Shown piece by piece: positions 15,988-24,970 of a stretch of 34,153 nt of DNA. The notes beneath the pieces are model-generated. The model saw nothing but the letters and a program-made list of their open reading frames with translations. It was not told where the DNA came from and searched no databases. Numbering within the stretch: position 1 is the stretch's first letter; the number at the start of each line of letters is the position of its first letter. A program made the translations under genes and the position numbers. Source of the DNA: Microbulbifer mangrovi (GTDB lineage Bacteria > Pseudomonadota > Gammaproteobacteria > Pseudomonadales > Cellvibrionaceae); assembly GCF_002009015.1 (NCBI RefSeq), contig NZ_LZDE01000313.1:1-34153 (forward strand), read 5' to 3'.

Positions 15988-17439
15988 ATGTCCGGCACCA
16001 CACTTTACTGGCACGACTATGAAACCTGGGGCGTGGACCCGGGCGCAGACAAGCCCTCCCAGTTTGCCGGTATCCGCACCGATGAAGACCTCAATATCGT
16101 CGGTGAGCCGCTGATGATCTACGCCAAGCCCACCAGTGATTGCCTGCCGCAGCCGATGGCTGCGCTGGTGACCGGGCTGGCACCGCAGAAGGCGTTTGCC
16201 GAGGGCCTGCCGGAAATCGAGTTTATTCGACGCATCCTTGATGAGCTGGGTGCCCCCGGGACCTGTGGGGTGGGGTACAACAGCCTGCGTTTTGATGACG
16301 AGGTTACCCGCCACACCCTGTACCGAAACCTGCTGGATCCCTACGAGCGCGAATGGCGCTCCGGCAACAGCCGCTGGGACATCATCGACATGGTGCGCCT
16401 GACTTACGCCCTGCGCCCCGAGGGTATCGTGTGGCCGGAGCGCGAAGTGACTGGTGCGGACGGGACTGTGACGAAGGTGCCATCATTCCGTCTTGAAGAG
16501 CTGACCGCGGCCAATGGCATCAGCCACGAGGGTGCCCACGATGCGCTTTCCGATGTGCATGCCACCATTGATATGGCGCGCCTGATTCGCGAAAAGCAGC
16601 CCAAGCTCTACGACTATGTGTACAACCTGCGCCGCAAGCAGGCGGTGGCCAAAATACTCAATCCGCGTGAGCGCAAACCCCTGCTGCATATTTCCGGCAA
16701 AGTACCCGCCAGTCACGGTCACCTTACCTATGTGCTGCCACTGGCAATGCACCCGGTCAACCGCAATGCCGTGATCTGTGCGAACCTCGCCATGGATCCA
16801 CAACCGATACTTGATCTGGACGCGGATGCACTGCGCGAGCGTCTCTACACCGCCCGCGACAAACTGGGGGAGGGGGAGTTACCGGTTGGGCTGAAGCTGA
16901 TCCATATGAACCGCTGCCCGGTACTCGCGCCGGCGAATATGCTCTCCGAGCAGCGTGCCACCGAGCTGGGTATCGACAAGGCGGCCTGCGAATCGCACTG
17001 GGCGACCCTGCGGGACCTGGACCTGACCGAGAAGCTGCACGGGGTTTTTCTCGATGGCGATTTCCCCGCCCGGGATGTGGAGGCCCGCCTGTATGACGGC
17101 TTTATGAATGACGCCGATCGCGACCTGTGCCGTCAACTGCACAGCGCGCTTGCGAGCCGCGGTCCCCAGGCACTCGCGGCTGAGATCCCGTTTTCCGATT
17201 CCCGATTGCCGGAGCTACTCTTTCGCCTGAGGGCGCGCAATTTCCCCGAGACGCTCAGCGAGGAGGAGGGCGAGCGCTGGGAGGAGTGGCGCTACCAGCG
17301 CCTGACCGATCCTGCATTCGGTGCCAGCATCACCATGGAGTCCTATTTCGAGGAGATCGCGCGACTGCGGGAAGAGTACCCGGATCGCACGGCACTGCTG
17401 GATCAGCTGGAAGCCTGGGCTGACGCTCTGCTGGGATAA
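15988..17439 (+). CDS. sbcB: Exodeoxyribonuclease I (SbcB/XonA)
   Basis: The 483-residue protein matches ExoI, the 3'-5' single-strand DNA exonuclease used in mismatch repair and recombination. The DEDDh exonuclease core is complete: D10 and E12 in WHDYETWG, D103 in YNSLRFDDE, and H184 and D189 in GAHDALSDVHATIDM. The SH3-like and C-terminal helical domains that make the C-shaped clamp follow (about 200-483), ending with the family's LEAWADALLG. The start is ATG 15988 with a strong GGGGGGAGAG Shine-Dalgarno; the frame is open further upstream only because it is antisense to argS. The gene precedes pyrB by 99 bases, a gap with a small inverted repeat (CGCGGG-cagtct-CCCGCG, 17465-17482). Confidence 0.97.
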   Translation: MSGTTLYWHDYETWGVDPGADKPSQFAGIRTDEDLNIVGEPLMIYAKPTSDCLPQPMAALVTGLAPQKAFAEGLPEIEFIRRILDELGAPGTCGVGYNSLRFDDEVTRHTLYRNLLDPYEREWRSGNSRWDIIDMVRLTYALRPEGIVWPEREVTGADGTVTKVPSFRLEELTAANGISHEGAHDALSDVHATIDMARLIREKQPKLYDYVYNLRRKQAVAKILNPRERKPLLHISGKVPASHGHLTYVLPLAMHPVNRNAVICANLAMDPQPILDLDADALRERLYTARDKLGEGELPVGLKLIHMNRCPVLAPANMLSEQRATELGIDKAACESHWATLRDLDLTEKLHGVFLDGDFPARDVEARLYDGFMNDADRDLCRQLHSALASRGPQALAAEIPFSDSRLPELLFRLRARNFPETLSEEEGERWEEWRYQRLTDPAFGASITMESYFEEIARLREEYPDRTALLDQLEAWADALLG

Positions 17440-17538
17440 CGCGGCACGCAAAGACTCTCTGTTCCGCGGGCAGTCTCCCGCGTAGAATACGCGCCCGGTA
17501 AAGCAGCCGGCGATCCCGGCGCAAACAGTGGAGAAACA

Positions 17539-18555
17539 ATGGACTTTATCGGTGCCAACATCCTTTCCGTCAGCCAGTTCGAACGGGGAGACATCGACCG
17601 CATTTTCGCCGTGGCAGACACCATGGTCCCCTACGCCCGCCGGGAGAAAGTGACCCGGGTTCTCGAGGGCGCAATCCTCGGCAATATGTTTTTCGAGCCC
17701 AGCACCCGTACCCGGGTGAGCTTTGGCTGTGCGTTCAACCTGCTCGGCGGCACAGTGCGCGAGACGGTGGGCGTTTCTGCCAGCTCACTGGCGAAGGGCG
17801 AGTCCCTGTACGATACCGCGCGGGTCCTTTCCGGATATTCCGATATCATCTGTATGCGCCACCCGCAGTCCGGTTCCGTGGCGGAGTTTGCCGCGGCGAG
17901 CCGGGTGCCCATCGTGAATGGCGGTGACGGTGCCAATGAACACCCGACCCAGGCGCTGCTGGACCTGTACACCATCCGCAAAGAGCTGGAAGGCAAGGGC
18001 GGCTCCCTCGATAACTTCCGTATCGCCATGATCGGCGACTTAAAACACGGCCGCACCGTGCATTCCCTGTGCAAGCTGCTGTGCCTGTTCAAAAACGTCC
18101 AGCTGGTGCTGGTGTCACCGGCGGAGTTGGCAATGCCGGCGGCGGTGGTAGAGAAACTGCGTGAGGCAGGACACCAGGTAACCATTACGGATCAGCTTGA
18201 GCCGTCGATCAAACATGTGGATATCGTCTATTCCACCCGTATCCAGGAAGAGCGTTTTGAATCCCAGGCCGACGCCGACCGCTACCGCGGCCGTTTCCGC
18301 CTGAACCGGGATATCTTTACCCGCCACGCGGAACCCAACACGGTAATCATGCATCCGCTGCCGCGGGATTCCCGCGCCGAAGCCAACGAACTCGATTCGG
18401 ATTTGAATGAGCACCCCAGCCTGGCCATTTTCCGACAGACCGACAACGGCCTGCTGGTGCGCATGGCGTTATTCGCGATGTTGCTGGGGGTGGATGACAA
18501 GGTTGACCAGTATGCGCGGCCGATTACCTGGCAGACTCGCCGCAACCAGATGTAA
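17539..18555 (+). CDS. pyrB: Aspartate carbamoyltransferase catalytic chain
   Basis: The 338-residue protein condenses carbamoyl phosphate with aspartate in de novo pyrimidine synthesis. Carbamoyl-phosphate-binding residues are in FFEPSTRTRVSF (S55-T58) and SSLAKGES (K86); HPTQALLDLY (H135) and the C-terminal HPLPRDSRAE identify an aspartate rather than ornithine transcarbamoylase. It is longer than E. coli PyrB (311 residues) because of a C-terminal extension (VDDKVDQYARPITWQTRRNQM). No pyrI regulatory-chain gene or pyrC is adjacent, so it is either unregulated or partners with a protein encoded elsewhere. The start at ATG 17539 has GGAGA upstream. Confidence 0.96.
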   Translation: MDFIGANILSVSQFERGDIDRIFAVADTMVPYARREKVTRVLEGAILGNMFFEPSTRTRVSFGCAFNLLGGTVRETVGVSASSLAKGESLYDTARVLSGYSDIICMRHPQSGSVAEFAAASRVPIVNGGDGANEHPTQALLDLYTIRKELEGKGGSLDNFRIAMIGDLKHGRTVHSLCKLLCLFKNVQLVLVSPAELAMPAAVVEKLREAGHQVTITDQLEPSIKHVDIVYSTRIQEERFESQADADRYRGRFRLNRDIFTRHAEPNTVIMHPLPRDSRAEANELDSDLNEHPSLAIFRQTDNGLLVRMALFAMLLGVDDKVDQYARPITWQTRRNQM

Positions 18556-18655
18556 ACATCCGCTGGCTGAATTGGGCTTCGCCACAATTCGCCATATTTG
18601 ATCTTTGCAGGGCCGCAATTCGGCCCGTCCCCCGCCAACTTACTTCCGTTTAATT

Positions 18656-18682
18656 GCCTCCAGAAATTAATTGTCTGGAGGC
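18656..18682 (+). promoter_or_regulatory. Hairpin containing the Shine-Dalgarno of the sortase-target gene
   Basis: GCCTCCAGA (18656-18664) pairs perfectly with TCTGGAGGC (18674-18682) around a nine-base AATTAATTG loop. The right arm holds the GGAGG that serves the GTG start at 18687, so folding would hide the ribosome binding site. The same hairpin could act as a weak terminator for pyrB, since the sequence downstream becomes T-rich only after about 18 bases. Confidence 0.6.
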
Positions 18683-18686
18683 TTTC

Positions 18687-21074
18687 GTGAATCGTCCTTT
18701 TTTTCATCCGCCCCGTATCCAGCGAGAGCTGGTGATTCTCCCGCACGATGAGTACTACCGCCGCCGCTATCGAAAAAATCGCGGGGGCAGCTGGTTGCTG
18801 CTTCTGGTGACGGCAATTGCCGTGCTTGTTGCCGCGCTCGGTGCACGCGCACAGGCCGCGGAAAGCACTGTGGAATCTTTTGAGCGCGTCGGTATGGATG
18901 AGTCGGGCAGTGGCGATCTGCTATTCAAAAGCAGTGAGCCTGGGCGTTATATACCCGCTATTCACCTGGGCACCGAGGTAGATATCCGGGTGCGCGGACT
19001 GGTTGCCGAAGTAACGCTGGAACAGCAATTTCGCAATAGCAGCAACGACTGGCAGGAAGCCGTGTATGTCTTGCCGTTGCCGGAAAATGCGGCCGTCAAA
19101 GGCATGGAAATCGTGATCGGCGAGCGGCGCATTGTGGGCGAGGTGCGTGAGCGCGAACAGGCGCGCAAAGTGTACAAAGCGGCACGCGAGGCGGGTAAGC
19201 GCGCGGCACTGCTGGAGCAGCAGCGCCCGAATCTGTTTACCAGCCGTGTCGCCAATATAGCGCCGGGCGAAGCAATATCGGTGGAGGTGCGTTACTTGCA
19301 GACCTTGCGGTTTGACAGCGGGCAGTTCAGCCTGCGCCTGCCCAGTACCCTGACACCGCGCTATATCCCGGGTAGCCCGATTGCCTCCTCACAGACCGTC
19401 CCGTTGAACGCGCACGGCTGGTCCCTGCCTTCGGATCAGGTGCCGGATGCAGACCAGGTTACCCCGGTGATGATGCCGGCCGATGAACTGGTGTCCCAGG
19501 AGGGCAGTCACCAGATGAAAATATCCGTCGACCTGGGGATGGGCTTGCCGCTTGCGGATATTTACAGCCCGTATCACGAGGTGAATTTCCATCGTGAAGA
19601 CAATCATCAGTATCAGGTGAGCCTGAAGCAGGGCGCGGTCTCGATGGATCGCGATTTTGTGCTTTCCTGGCGGCCGCAAACCTCGGCGATGCCATCCGCG
19701 GCTCTGTTTGCGGAGCAGTCGGCGATGGCGTCCGAGTCCTCGGCACAATATATGCAGTTGTTACTACTACCACCCCAGGGAAATCTGTCCGCGCGCAAAT
19801 TGCCTCGGGAAGTGGTGTACGTGGTGGACACGTCCGGCTCCATGGGCGGTAATTCCATTCGTCAGGCAAAGGAGAGTCTGTTGCTGGCGCTGTCGCGCCT
19901 CACCGCTGTGGACCGTTTCAACATCATTGAATTCAACAGCAATCACCGCAGTTTCTTTCCACGTCCGGTGGCGGCGACGCCAGATAATATTTCTCGCGCC
20001 CGTGGTTGGGTGGAGTCGCTGCAGGCCAATGGTGGTACGGAAATGGCACCGGCCCTCAAGGAGGCGCTGTCGCAACAACTGGACCAGCAGGCGGGCGAGC
20101 TGGTGCGTCAGGTGGTATTTATTACCGATGGCTCGGTGGGTAACGAGCGCGCGCTGTTCGAGATTATCCGCCAACGACTTGGAGAAACCCGTCTGTTCAC
20201 CGTCGGCATCGGTTCCGCGCCCAACAGTTTTTTCATGACCAAGGCCGCGCAGTATGGCCGTGGCAGCTTTGTGCAGATTGGCGACCTGGCAGAGGTGCAG
20301 TCGAAAATGGGGGCGCTGTTCCAGAAGCTGGAAAGCCCGCTGGTTACCGACCTCGAGGTGCAGTGGCCCCAGGGCGTGAAGGTGGAGTCCTATCCCAAGC
20401 GTCTGCCGGACCTGTACCGCGGGGAACCGGTCCGTTTGCTGGCGCGGGTGGATGGCGATGCGCTGGGTAAGCCCCAGAGTGGCGAGCTTGTGATCAGCGG
20501 CCGACTGGCAGGCAAGCGATTTACCCGCAGCCTTTCTCTCGCCCAGTTGACCGTGGAAGCCTCTGGAAAAGGCATCGGTAGTTTGTGGGCGCGGGAAAAA
20601 ATTTCCGCGCTGCGCGACAAGCAGCGCGAGCGTGGACCTGTCAATGACCCGGAAGCAGTCGATCCGCTGCGGGAAAATATTCTGGAGTTGGCGCTCGCTT
20701 ATCAGCTGCTCAGCCCTTACACCAGCTTTGTCGCGGTGGAAAAAACTCCGGTGCGGCCGCAGTCGGAACCCCTGAGGTCGAGCCCGGTACCGAACGCTGT
20801 GGCCAAGGGACAGGTGATGCAGTCGTTTACCTATCCATCCACAGCTACCGGTGTTTACGGACAGTTGATACTCGCCGCAATTCTGCTGGCACTGGGCGGG
20901 CTGCTGCGGGCAGTTGGGCGCGCGCCGGCGACACTCAAGGGCTTTCTGGCAAGGCCGCGACTGGTGCGTAAATGGATAGCTGGTGTGGAGCGGACTGTGC
21001 GTCGCTGGCTGCGTAGTGTGGTGCCAGATATGCGCCGCCGGCGCTCGCATCGCCAGCCGGGCATGCCGCTGTGA
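18687..21074 (+). CDS. VIT and vWA domain protein, marine proteobacterial sortase target (TIGR03788 type)
   Basis: The 795-residue protein starts at GTG 18687 with GGAGG five bases upstream; an earlier in-frame TTG at 18654 lies inside the hairpin arm region and is less likely. An N-terminal signal-anchor-like segment (about 36-58, after an Arg-rich n-region) targets it for export. Residues of about 85-205 are a VIT domain (VEVRYLQTL) and about 374-550 a vWA domain with the MIDAS motif DTSGS (381-385) and later TDGS. Near the C-terminus, YPSTATG (716-722) followed by a hydrophobic helix (725-741) is the sorting signal. A long Arg-rich tail of about 50 residues follows, more than a usual stop-transfer tail. 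Its stop overlaps the start of the sortase gene. The family is known as the dedicated target of class GN sortases; its biological role is not established. Confidence 0.93.
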   Translation: MNRPFFHPPRIQRELVILPHDEYYRRRYRKNRGGSWLLLLVTAIAVLVAALGARAQAAESTVESFERVGMDESGSGDLLFKSSEPGRYIPAIHLGTEVDIRVRGLVAEVTLEQQFRNSSNDWQEAVYVLPLPENAAVKGMEIVIGERRIVGEVREREQARKVYKAAREAGKRAALLEQQRPNLFTSRVANIAPGEAISVEVRYLQTLRFDSGQFSLRLPSTLTPRYIPGSPIASSQTVPLNAHGWSLPSDQVPDADQVTPVMMPADELVSQEGSHQMKISVDLGMGLPLADIYSPYHEVNFHREDNHQYQVSLKQGAVSMDRDFVLSWRPQTSAMPSAALFAEQSAMASESSAQYMQLLLLPPQGNLSARKLPREVVYVVDTSGSMGGNSIRQAKESLLLALSRLTAVDRFNIIEFNSNHRSFFPRPVAATPDNISRARGWVESLQANGGTEMAPALKEALSQQLDQQAGELVRQVVFITDGSVGNERALFEIIRQRLGETRLFTVGIGSAPNSFFMTKAAQYGRGSFVQIGDLAEVQSKMGALFQKLESPLVTDLEVQWPQGVKVESYPKRLPDLYRGEPVRLLARVDGDALGKPQSGELVISGRLAGKRFTRSLSLAQLTVEASGKGIGSLWAREKISALRDKQRERGPVNDPEAVDPLRENILELALAYQLLSPYTSFVAVEKTPVRPQSEPLRSSPVPNAVAKGQVMQSFTYPSTATGVYGQLILAAILLALGGLLRAVGRAPATLKGFLARPRLVRKWIAGVERTVRRWLRSVVPDMRRRRSHRQPGMPL

Positions 21075-21673
21075 TCCGGGCGACAAGATTCGCCCCCTGG
21101 CTTTCGGCATTGCTGGTCACCGCAGGGCTGTGGCAGCTGGGTGGTGGTGGCTGGTTGCTGGTGAAAGCAGAGCTGGCACAGTACCTGATCAGCGATGCCT
21201 GGCAGCGCCAGCTTGCCAGCGGAGAGTCGCACAAACCCTGGCCCTGGGCGGATACCGTACCGGTGGCGCAATTGAAGCTGGCGGGAGAGAAACCGCTGGC
21301 AGTTTTACAGGGGACCACTGGCCAGGCGCTGGCGTTTGGTCCCGGCCTGATGACCGGTTCCGGCGAGCCGGGCAATCTGATCGAGCCGCGCACCACGGTG
21401 ATCGCCGCTCACCGCGACACCCATTTCAGCAGCCTGGGGACGTTGCAGCCCGGGGCCGACGTGCACCTGCAGGATAAAGGCGGGCGCTGGCATGTCTACA
21501 GGGTGCGGGGGGCCAGGGTAGTGAACAGCGAAACCGAGCGCCTGCCCGTTACTGATGCGCCCGGATTATTGCTGGTGACCTGTTATCCCTTCGATGCCGT
21601 CACCGCCGGCGGGCCGCTGCGCTATCTTGTGTACGCGGACTATGTCGGGGCGAATGAGCTGGTGGAATTGTAG
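21071..21673 (+). CDS. Class GN sortase (marine proteobacterial sortase)
   Basis: The 200-residue transpeptidase has an N-terminal membrane anchor (about 9-31) and the sortase catalytic triad: H114 in AAHRDTHFSSLG, C171 in LVTCYPFD and R184 in GGPLRYLVYA. It starts at GTG 21071, overlapping the TGA of the VIT/vWA gene by four bases (GTGA), so translation is coupled. Sortases cleave a C-terminal sorting signal and join the protein to an amine acceptor. In this Gram-negative class the only linked substrate is the neighbouring VIT/vWA protein, with YPSTATG as the probable site. The acceptor is unknown. No other sorting-signal protein was noticed in the window. Confidence 0.95.
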   Translation: MIRATRFAPWLSALLVTAGLWQLGGGGWLLVKAELAQYLISDAWQRQLASGESHKPWPWADTVPVAQLKLAGEKPLAVLQGTTGQALAFGPGLMTGSGEPGNLIEPRTTVIAAHRDTHFSSLGTLQPGADVHLQDKGGRWHVYRVRGARVVNSETERLPVTDAPGLLLVTCYPFDAVTAGGPLRYLVYADYVGANELVEL

Positions 21674-22273
21674 GCACAGGTCCCAATCGAGCCTGGTACA
21701 GGCGTCCTGCAGAGGGGCTTCCCCGGTCCCGGTACGGGCGATAAGCGTGACCAGAATCGGATTTTTGGACTCGATTATGTAATAACAATTCCTACTTTGG
21801 CCGATATTTGTTTCGGCAATTGCGCTTAATGGCAAATATTTGTTTTACAATTTGGTTTTAATTGTTACTAATCGTCCTGTCTGGAAAAACGTTTGTAGTA
21901 ATACTACAATCGCCCCCGCTTGAGCACTTGCCGCCTGTTATTTGAGGGCAATCCTGTGCGCCGCAAGGCGCCCGCCCTACATTTAGCAGGTCGAGAATTC
22001 AACGCCGAATTCAAAGTCGAGCCGGTAAATGGAAGTTCTAGATCCAGAGGTTCCCAACCGGCGGTATTCAGGTCGCACAGTCCCTCTTTATTCACTCACA
22101 GTGCCAACACGCTGGGCAGTGAACGCTGCTTTTCCGCCAATAGGGGTGGTGAAATGGCGAATAGGGTGTCAATTCCGGGGGTCATTTCCCGGGTATGAGT
22201 TACTGTTGCGCAGCTATAAATTCTGACCATAAAAAAACCGACTCGACGTCGTATATTCGCCGAGGAGCATTTG
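21674..22273. other. Long control region upstream of aceEF
   Basis: These 600 bases between the sortase and aceE contain an AT-rich block (about 21770-21910) with two copies of ATATTTGTTT (21804-21813 and 21836-21845), a promoter-like TTTACA (21844-21849) with TACTAA 16 bases on, and the palindrome at 21893-21909. The remaining roughly 360 bases to aceE would form a long leader if that promoter is used. Short frames within it lack Shine-Dalgarno sites and look spurious. The last bases carry GAGGAG, the aceE ribosome binding site. Confidence 0.5.
21893..21909. promoter_or_regulatory. 17-bp palindrome, probable repressor operator for aceEF
   Basis: TTGTAGTAATACTACAA is a perfect palindrome about a central base. 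It lies just downstream of the promoter-like TTTACA/TACTAA, a position suited to a repressor. aceEF in gammaproteobacteria is commonly controlled by the GntR-family pyruvate sensor PdhR, and FadR-subfamily GntR operators are palindromes of about this length. The link to PdhR is inference; no regulator gene is present in the window. Confidence 0.6.
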
Positions 22274-24943
22274 ATGCACGAAGAAACCGACATTCAGGAA
22301 ACGCAGGAATGGCTGGATGCGCTGCAGGCGGTCATCCGCCACAGCGGTAAGGAACGCGCAGCGTTCCTGATCAAGCAGCTGTCTGACCGCGCCACCAACA
22401 CTGGCGTTCAGTTGCCGGCGGCCATTACCACCCCGTACCGCAATACCATTCCGCCGGAAGCGGAAAAGCGTATGCCCGGGGACCTGTTTATGGAGCGTCG
22501 TATCCGCTCCCTGATCCGCTGGAACGCGCTGGCCATGGTGGTTCGCGCCAACTCCAACAGCGACAGCCTGGGTGGCCACATCGCCAGCTTCTCGTCTGCA
22601 GCGACCCTGTACGACGTAGCATTTAACTACTTCTTCCGCGGTAATGAAGCGGAAGAGCGCGGCGACCTGATCTTCTTCCAGGGCCACAGCGCACCGGGCA
22701 TCTATGCCCGCTCCTACCTGGAAGGCCGCTTCGACGAAGAGCAGCTGGACAACTTCCGCCGCGAAGTAAACGGCAATGGCCTCTCTTCTTATCCGCACCC
22801 GTGGCTGATGCCGGAATACTGGCAGTTCCCCACTGTATCCATGGGCCTGGGCCCGATCCAGGCGATCTACCAGGCGCACATCATGCGCTACCTGTCTGCG
22901 CGCGGCCTGTCTCCGCGCGGCGATCGCAAGGTGTGGGCATTCCTGGGCGATGGTGAGTGTGACGAGCCGGAATCCCTGGGTGCAATCGCCCTGGCTGGCC
23001 GCGAGAACCTGGAAAACCTGGTGTTCGTGGTTAACTGTAACCTGCAGCGTCTGGACGGTCCGGTGCGCGGTAATGGCAAGGTCGTGCAGGAGCTGGAAGG
23101 CGTATTCCGCGGTGCTGGCTGGAACGTGATCAAGGTCCTGTGGGGTCGCCTGTGGGACCCGCTGTTCGAGAAAGACGAAAAAGGCCTGCTGCAGAAAGTC
23201 ATGGACGAGACCGTCGATGGCGAGATGCAGAACTTCAAGGCCAATGGCGGCGCCTACACCCGCGAGCACTTCTTCGGTAAATACCCGGAGCTCGAGGAGA
23301 TGGTCAAGGACTTCTCCGACGAAGAGATCATGAAGCTGAACCGCGGTGGCCACGACCCGTACAAGGTCTACGCAGCCTACGCCGAAGCCATGGCGAGCAA
23401 GGGCAAGCCCACCGTGATCCTGGCGCAGACCGTGAAAGGCTACGGCCTGGGTGCGGCCGGTGAAGCGGCGATGGATACCCACAACGTCAAGAAGATGGAC
23501 ACCGAAGCGCTCAAGCGTTTCCGCGACCGCTTCGCGATCCCGATTACCGACAAGGAAATCGAAGACGTTCCTTACTACCGTCCGGCGCCGGATAGCCCGG
23601 AAATGAAGTACATGGCCGAGCGCCGCAAGGCGCTGGGTGGGCCGGTACCGTCCCGCAGCACCGAAGTGGCCAAGCTGGAAATCCCCGAGCTGGATGCGTT
23701 CAGCGCACTGACCAAAGGCTCCGGCGACCGCGAAATCTCCACCACCATGGCGTTCGTGCGCGCATTGTCCGTGCTGGTGAAAGACAAGAAGATGGGTAAA
23801 AACGTTGCGCCCATCGTGCCGGACGAAGCCCGTACCTTCGGTATGGAAGGGCTGTTCCGCCAGCTGGGTATCTACTCTTCCCAGGGGCAGAAATACACCC
23901 CGGTCGACCACGGCCAGATCATGTATTACAAGGAAGACAAGAAAGGCCAGGTACTGGAAGAGGGTATCAACGAAGCTGGCGCCATGTCCGCGTGGATGGC
24001 TCTGGCGACTGCCTACAGCAACCACGGCGTGCCGATGGTGCCTTTCTACATCTATTACTCCATGTTCGGCTTCCAGCGTATTGGCGACCTCGCCTGGGCG
24101 GCGGGCGACATGCAGGCGCGTGGCTTCCTCGTAGGTGCCACCGCTGGCCGTACCACGCTGAACGGCGAAGGCCTGCAGCACCAGGACGGTCACAGCCACG
24201 TGCTGTCCGCGACCATCCCGAACTGTAAGAGCTACGATCCGGCCTACGGCTATGACCTGGCGGTAATCATGCGCCACGGTCTGAAGGAGATGTACGAAGA
24301 GCAGCAGAATATCTTCTACTACGTCACCATCGAAAACGAAAACTACCTGCAGCCGGAAATGCCGCAAGGTGTCGAGGAAGGCATCATCCGCGGTATCTAC
24401 AAGCTGGATAACAACTGCCGCAAGCCGGGCAAAGGCAAGGCTGCCAAGAAGCACGTACAGCTGGTGGGTGCCGGTTCCATCCTGCGCGAAGTACTCGCGG
24501 CAGCGGATATCCTGGCTGACCAGTTTGGTGTGACCTCCGACGTGTGGAACCTGACCTCCGCCACCGAAGCTTCCCGCGAAGCCCAGGACGTGGCGCGCTG
24601 GAACATGCTGCACCCGACCGAAGAAGCGCGTAAATCCTGGATTGGCGAGCAGTTTGCAGGTAACGAGACCCCGGTCGTGATCTCCACCGATTACATCCGC
24701 GCCTACGTCGAGCCGCTGCGCGAGTTCATTGACGGCGATGTGATTGCCCTCGGTACCGACGGCTTTGGCCGCTCCGATAGCCGCGAGCAGCTGCGTCGCT
24801 TCTTCGAGGTGAACCGCAACTACGTGGTGATCGCTGCGCTGAAAGGCCTGGCGGATCAGGGTGTGATCGAAGCGAGTGAAGTGGCGGACGCCATCAAGAA
24901 GCTCAACATCGACCCGGAAAAAGTCAATCCGCGTCTGGTTTAA
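22274..24943 (+). CDS. aceE: Pyruvate dehydrogenase E1 component, homodimeric type
   Basis: The 889-residue protein is AceE, the thiamine-diphosphate enzyme that decarboxylates pyruvate and reductively acetylates the lipoyl arms of AceF. The N-terminal ETQEWLDALQAVIRHSG is typical of the family and contacts E2. The ThDP/Mg motif is GDGECDEPESLGAI... NCNLQRLDG, and the middle and C-terminal transketolase-like domains follow with YYSMFGFQRIGDLAWAAGD and GLQHQDGHSH. ATG 22274 is preceded by GAGGAG at good spacing. Its length fits the single-chain E1 (E. coli 887), not the alpha/beta form. aceF follows after 27 bases, so the two form an operon. Confidence 0.98.
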   Translation: MHEETDIQETQEWLDALQAVIRHSGKERAAFLIKQLSDRATNTGVQLPAAITTPYRNTIPPEAEKRMPGDLFMERRIRSLIRWNALAMVVRANSNSDSLGGHIASFSSAATLYDVAFNYFFRGNEAEERGDLIFFQGHSAPGIYARSYLEGRFDEEQLDNFRREVNGNGLSSYPHPWLMPEYWQFPTVSMGLGPIQAIYQAHIMRYLSARGLSPRGDRKVWAFLGDGECDEPESLGAIALAGRENLENLVFVVNCNLQRLDGPVRGNGKVVQELEGVFRGAGWNVIKVLWGRLWDPLFEKDEKGLLQKVMDETVDGEMQNFKANGGAYTREHFFGKYPELEEMVKDFSDEEIMKLNRGGHDPYKVYAAYAEAMASKGKPTVILAQTVKGYGLGAAGEAAMDTHNVKKMDTEALKRFRDRFAIPITDKEIEDVPYYRPAPDSPEMKYMAERRKALGGPVPSRSTEVAKLEIPELDAFSALTKGSGDREISTTMAFVRALSVLVKDKKMGKNVAPIVPDEARTFGMEGLFRQLGIYSSQGQKYTPVDHGQIMYYKEDKKGQVLEEGINEAGAMSAWMALATAYSNHGVPMVPFYIYYSMFGFQRIGDLAWAAGDMQARGFLVGATAGRTTLNGEGLQHQDGHSHVLSATIPNCKSYDPAYGYDLAVIMRHGLKEMYEEQQNIFYYVTIENENYLQPEMPQGVEEGIIRGIYKLDNNCRKPGKGKAAKKHVQLVGAGSILREVLAAADILADQFGVTSDVWNLTSATEASREAQDVARWNMLHPTEEARKSWIGEQFAGNETPVVISTDYIRAYVEPLREFIDGDVIALGTDGFGRSDSREQLRRFFEVNRNYVVIAALKGLADQGVIEASEVADAIKKLNIDPEKVNPRLV

Positions 24944-24970
24944 GACCCGCTGATTAAAGGAAGGCAAGAC

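Noticed and set aside
19767-21110. 447-codon minus-strand frame opposite the sortase-target gene
   Set aside because: It overlaps a clearly identified VIT/vWA gene on the other strand and encodes a His/Arg/Gln-rich sequence without domains.
21920-22198. 92-codon frame in the aceE leader
   Set aside because: No Shine-Dalgarno, atypical composition and no recognisable similarity; more likely untranslated leader.
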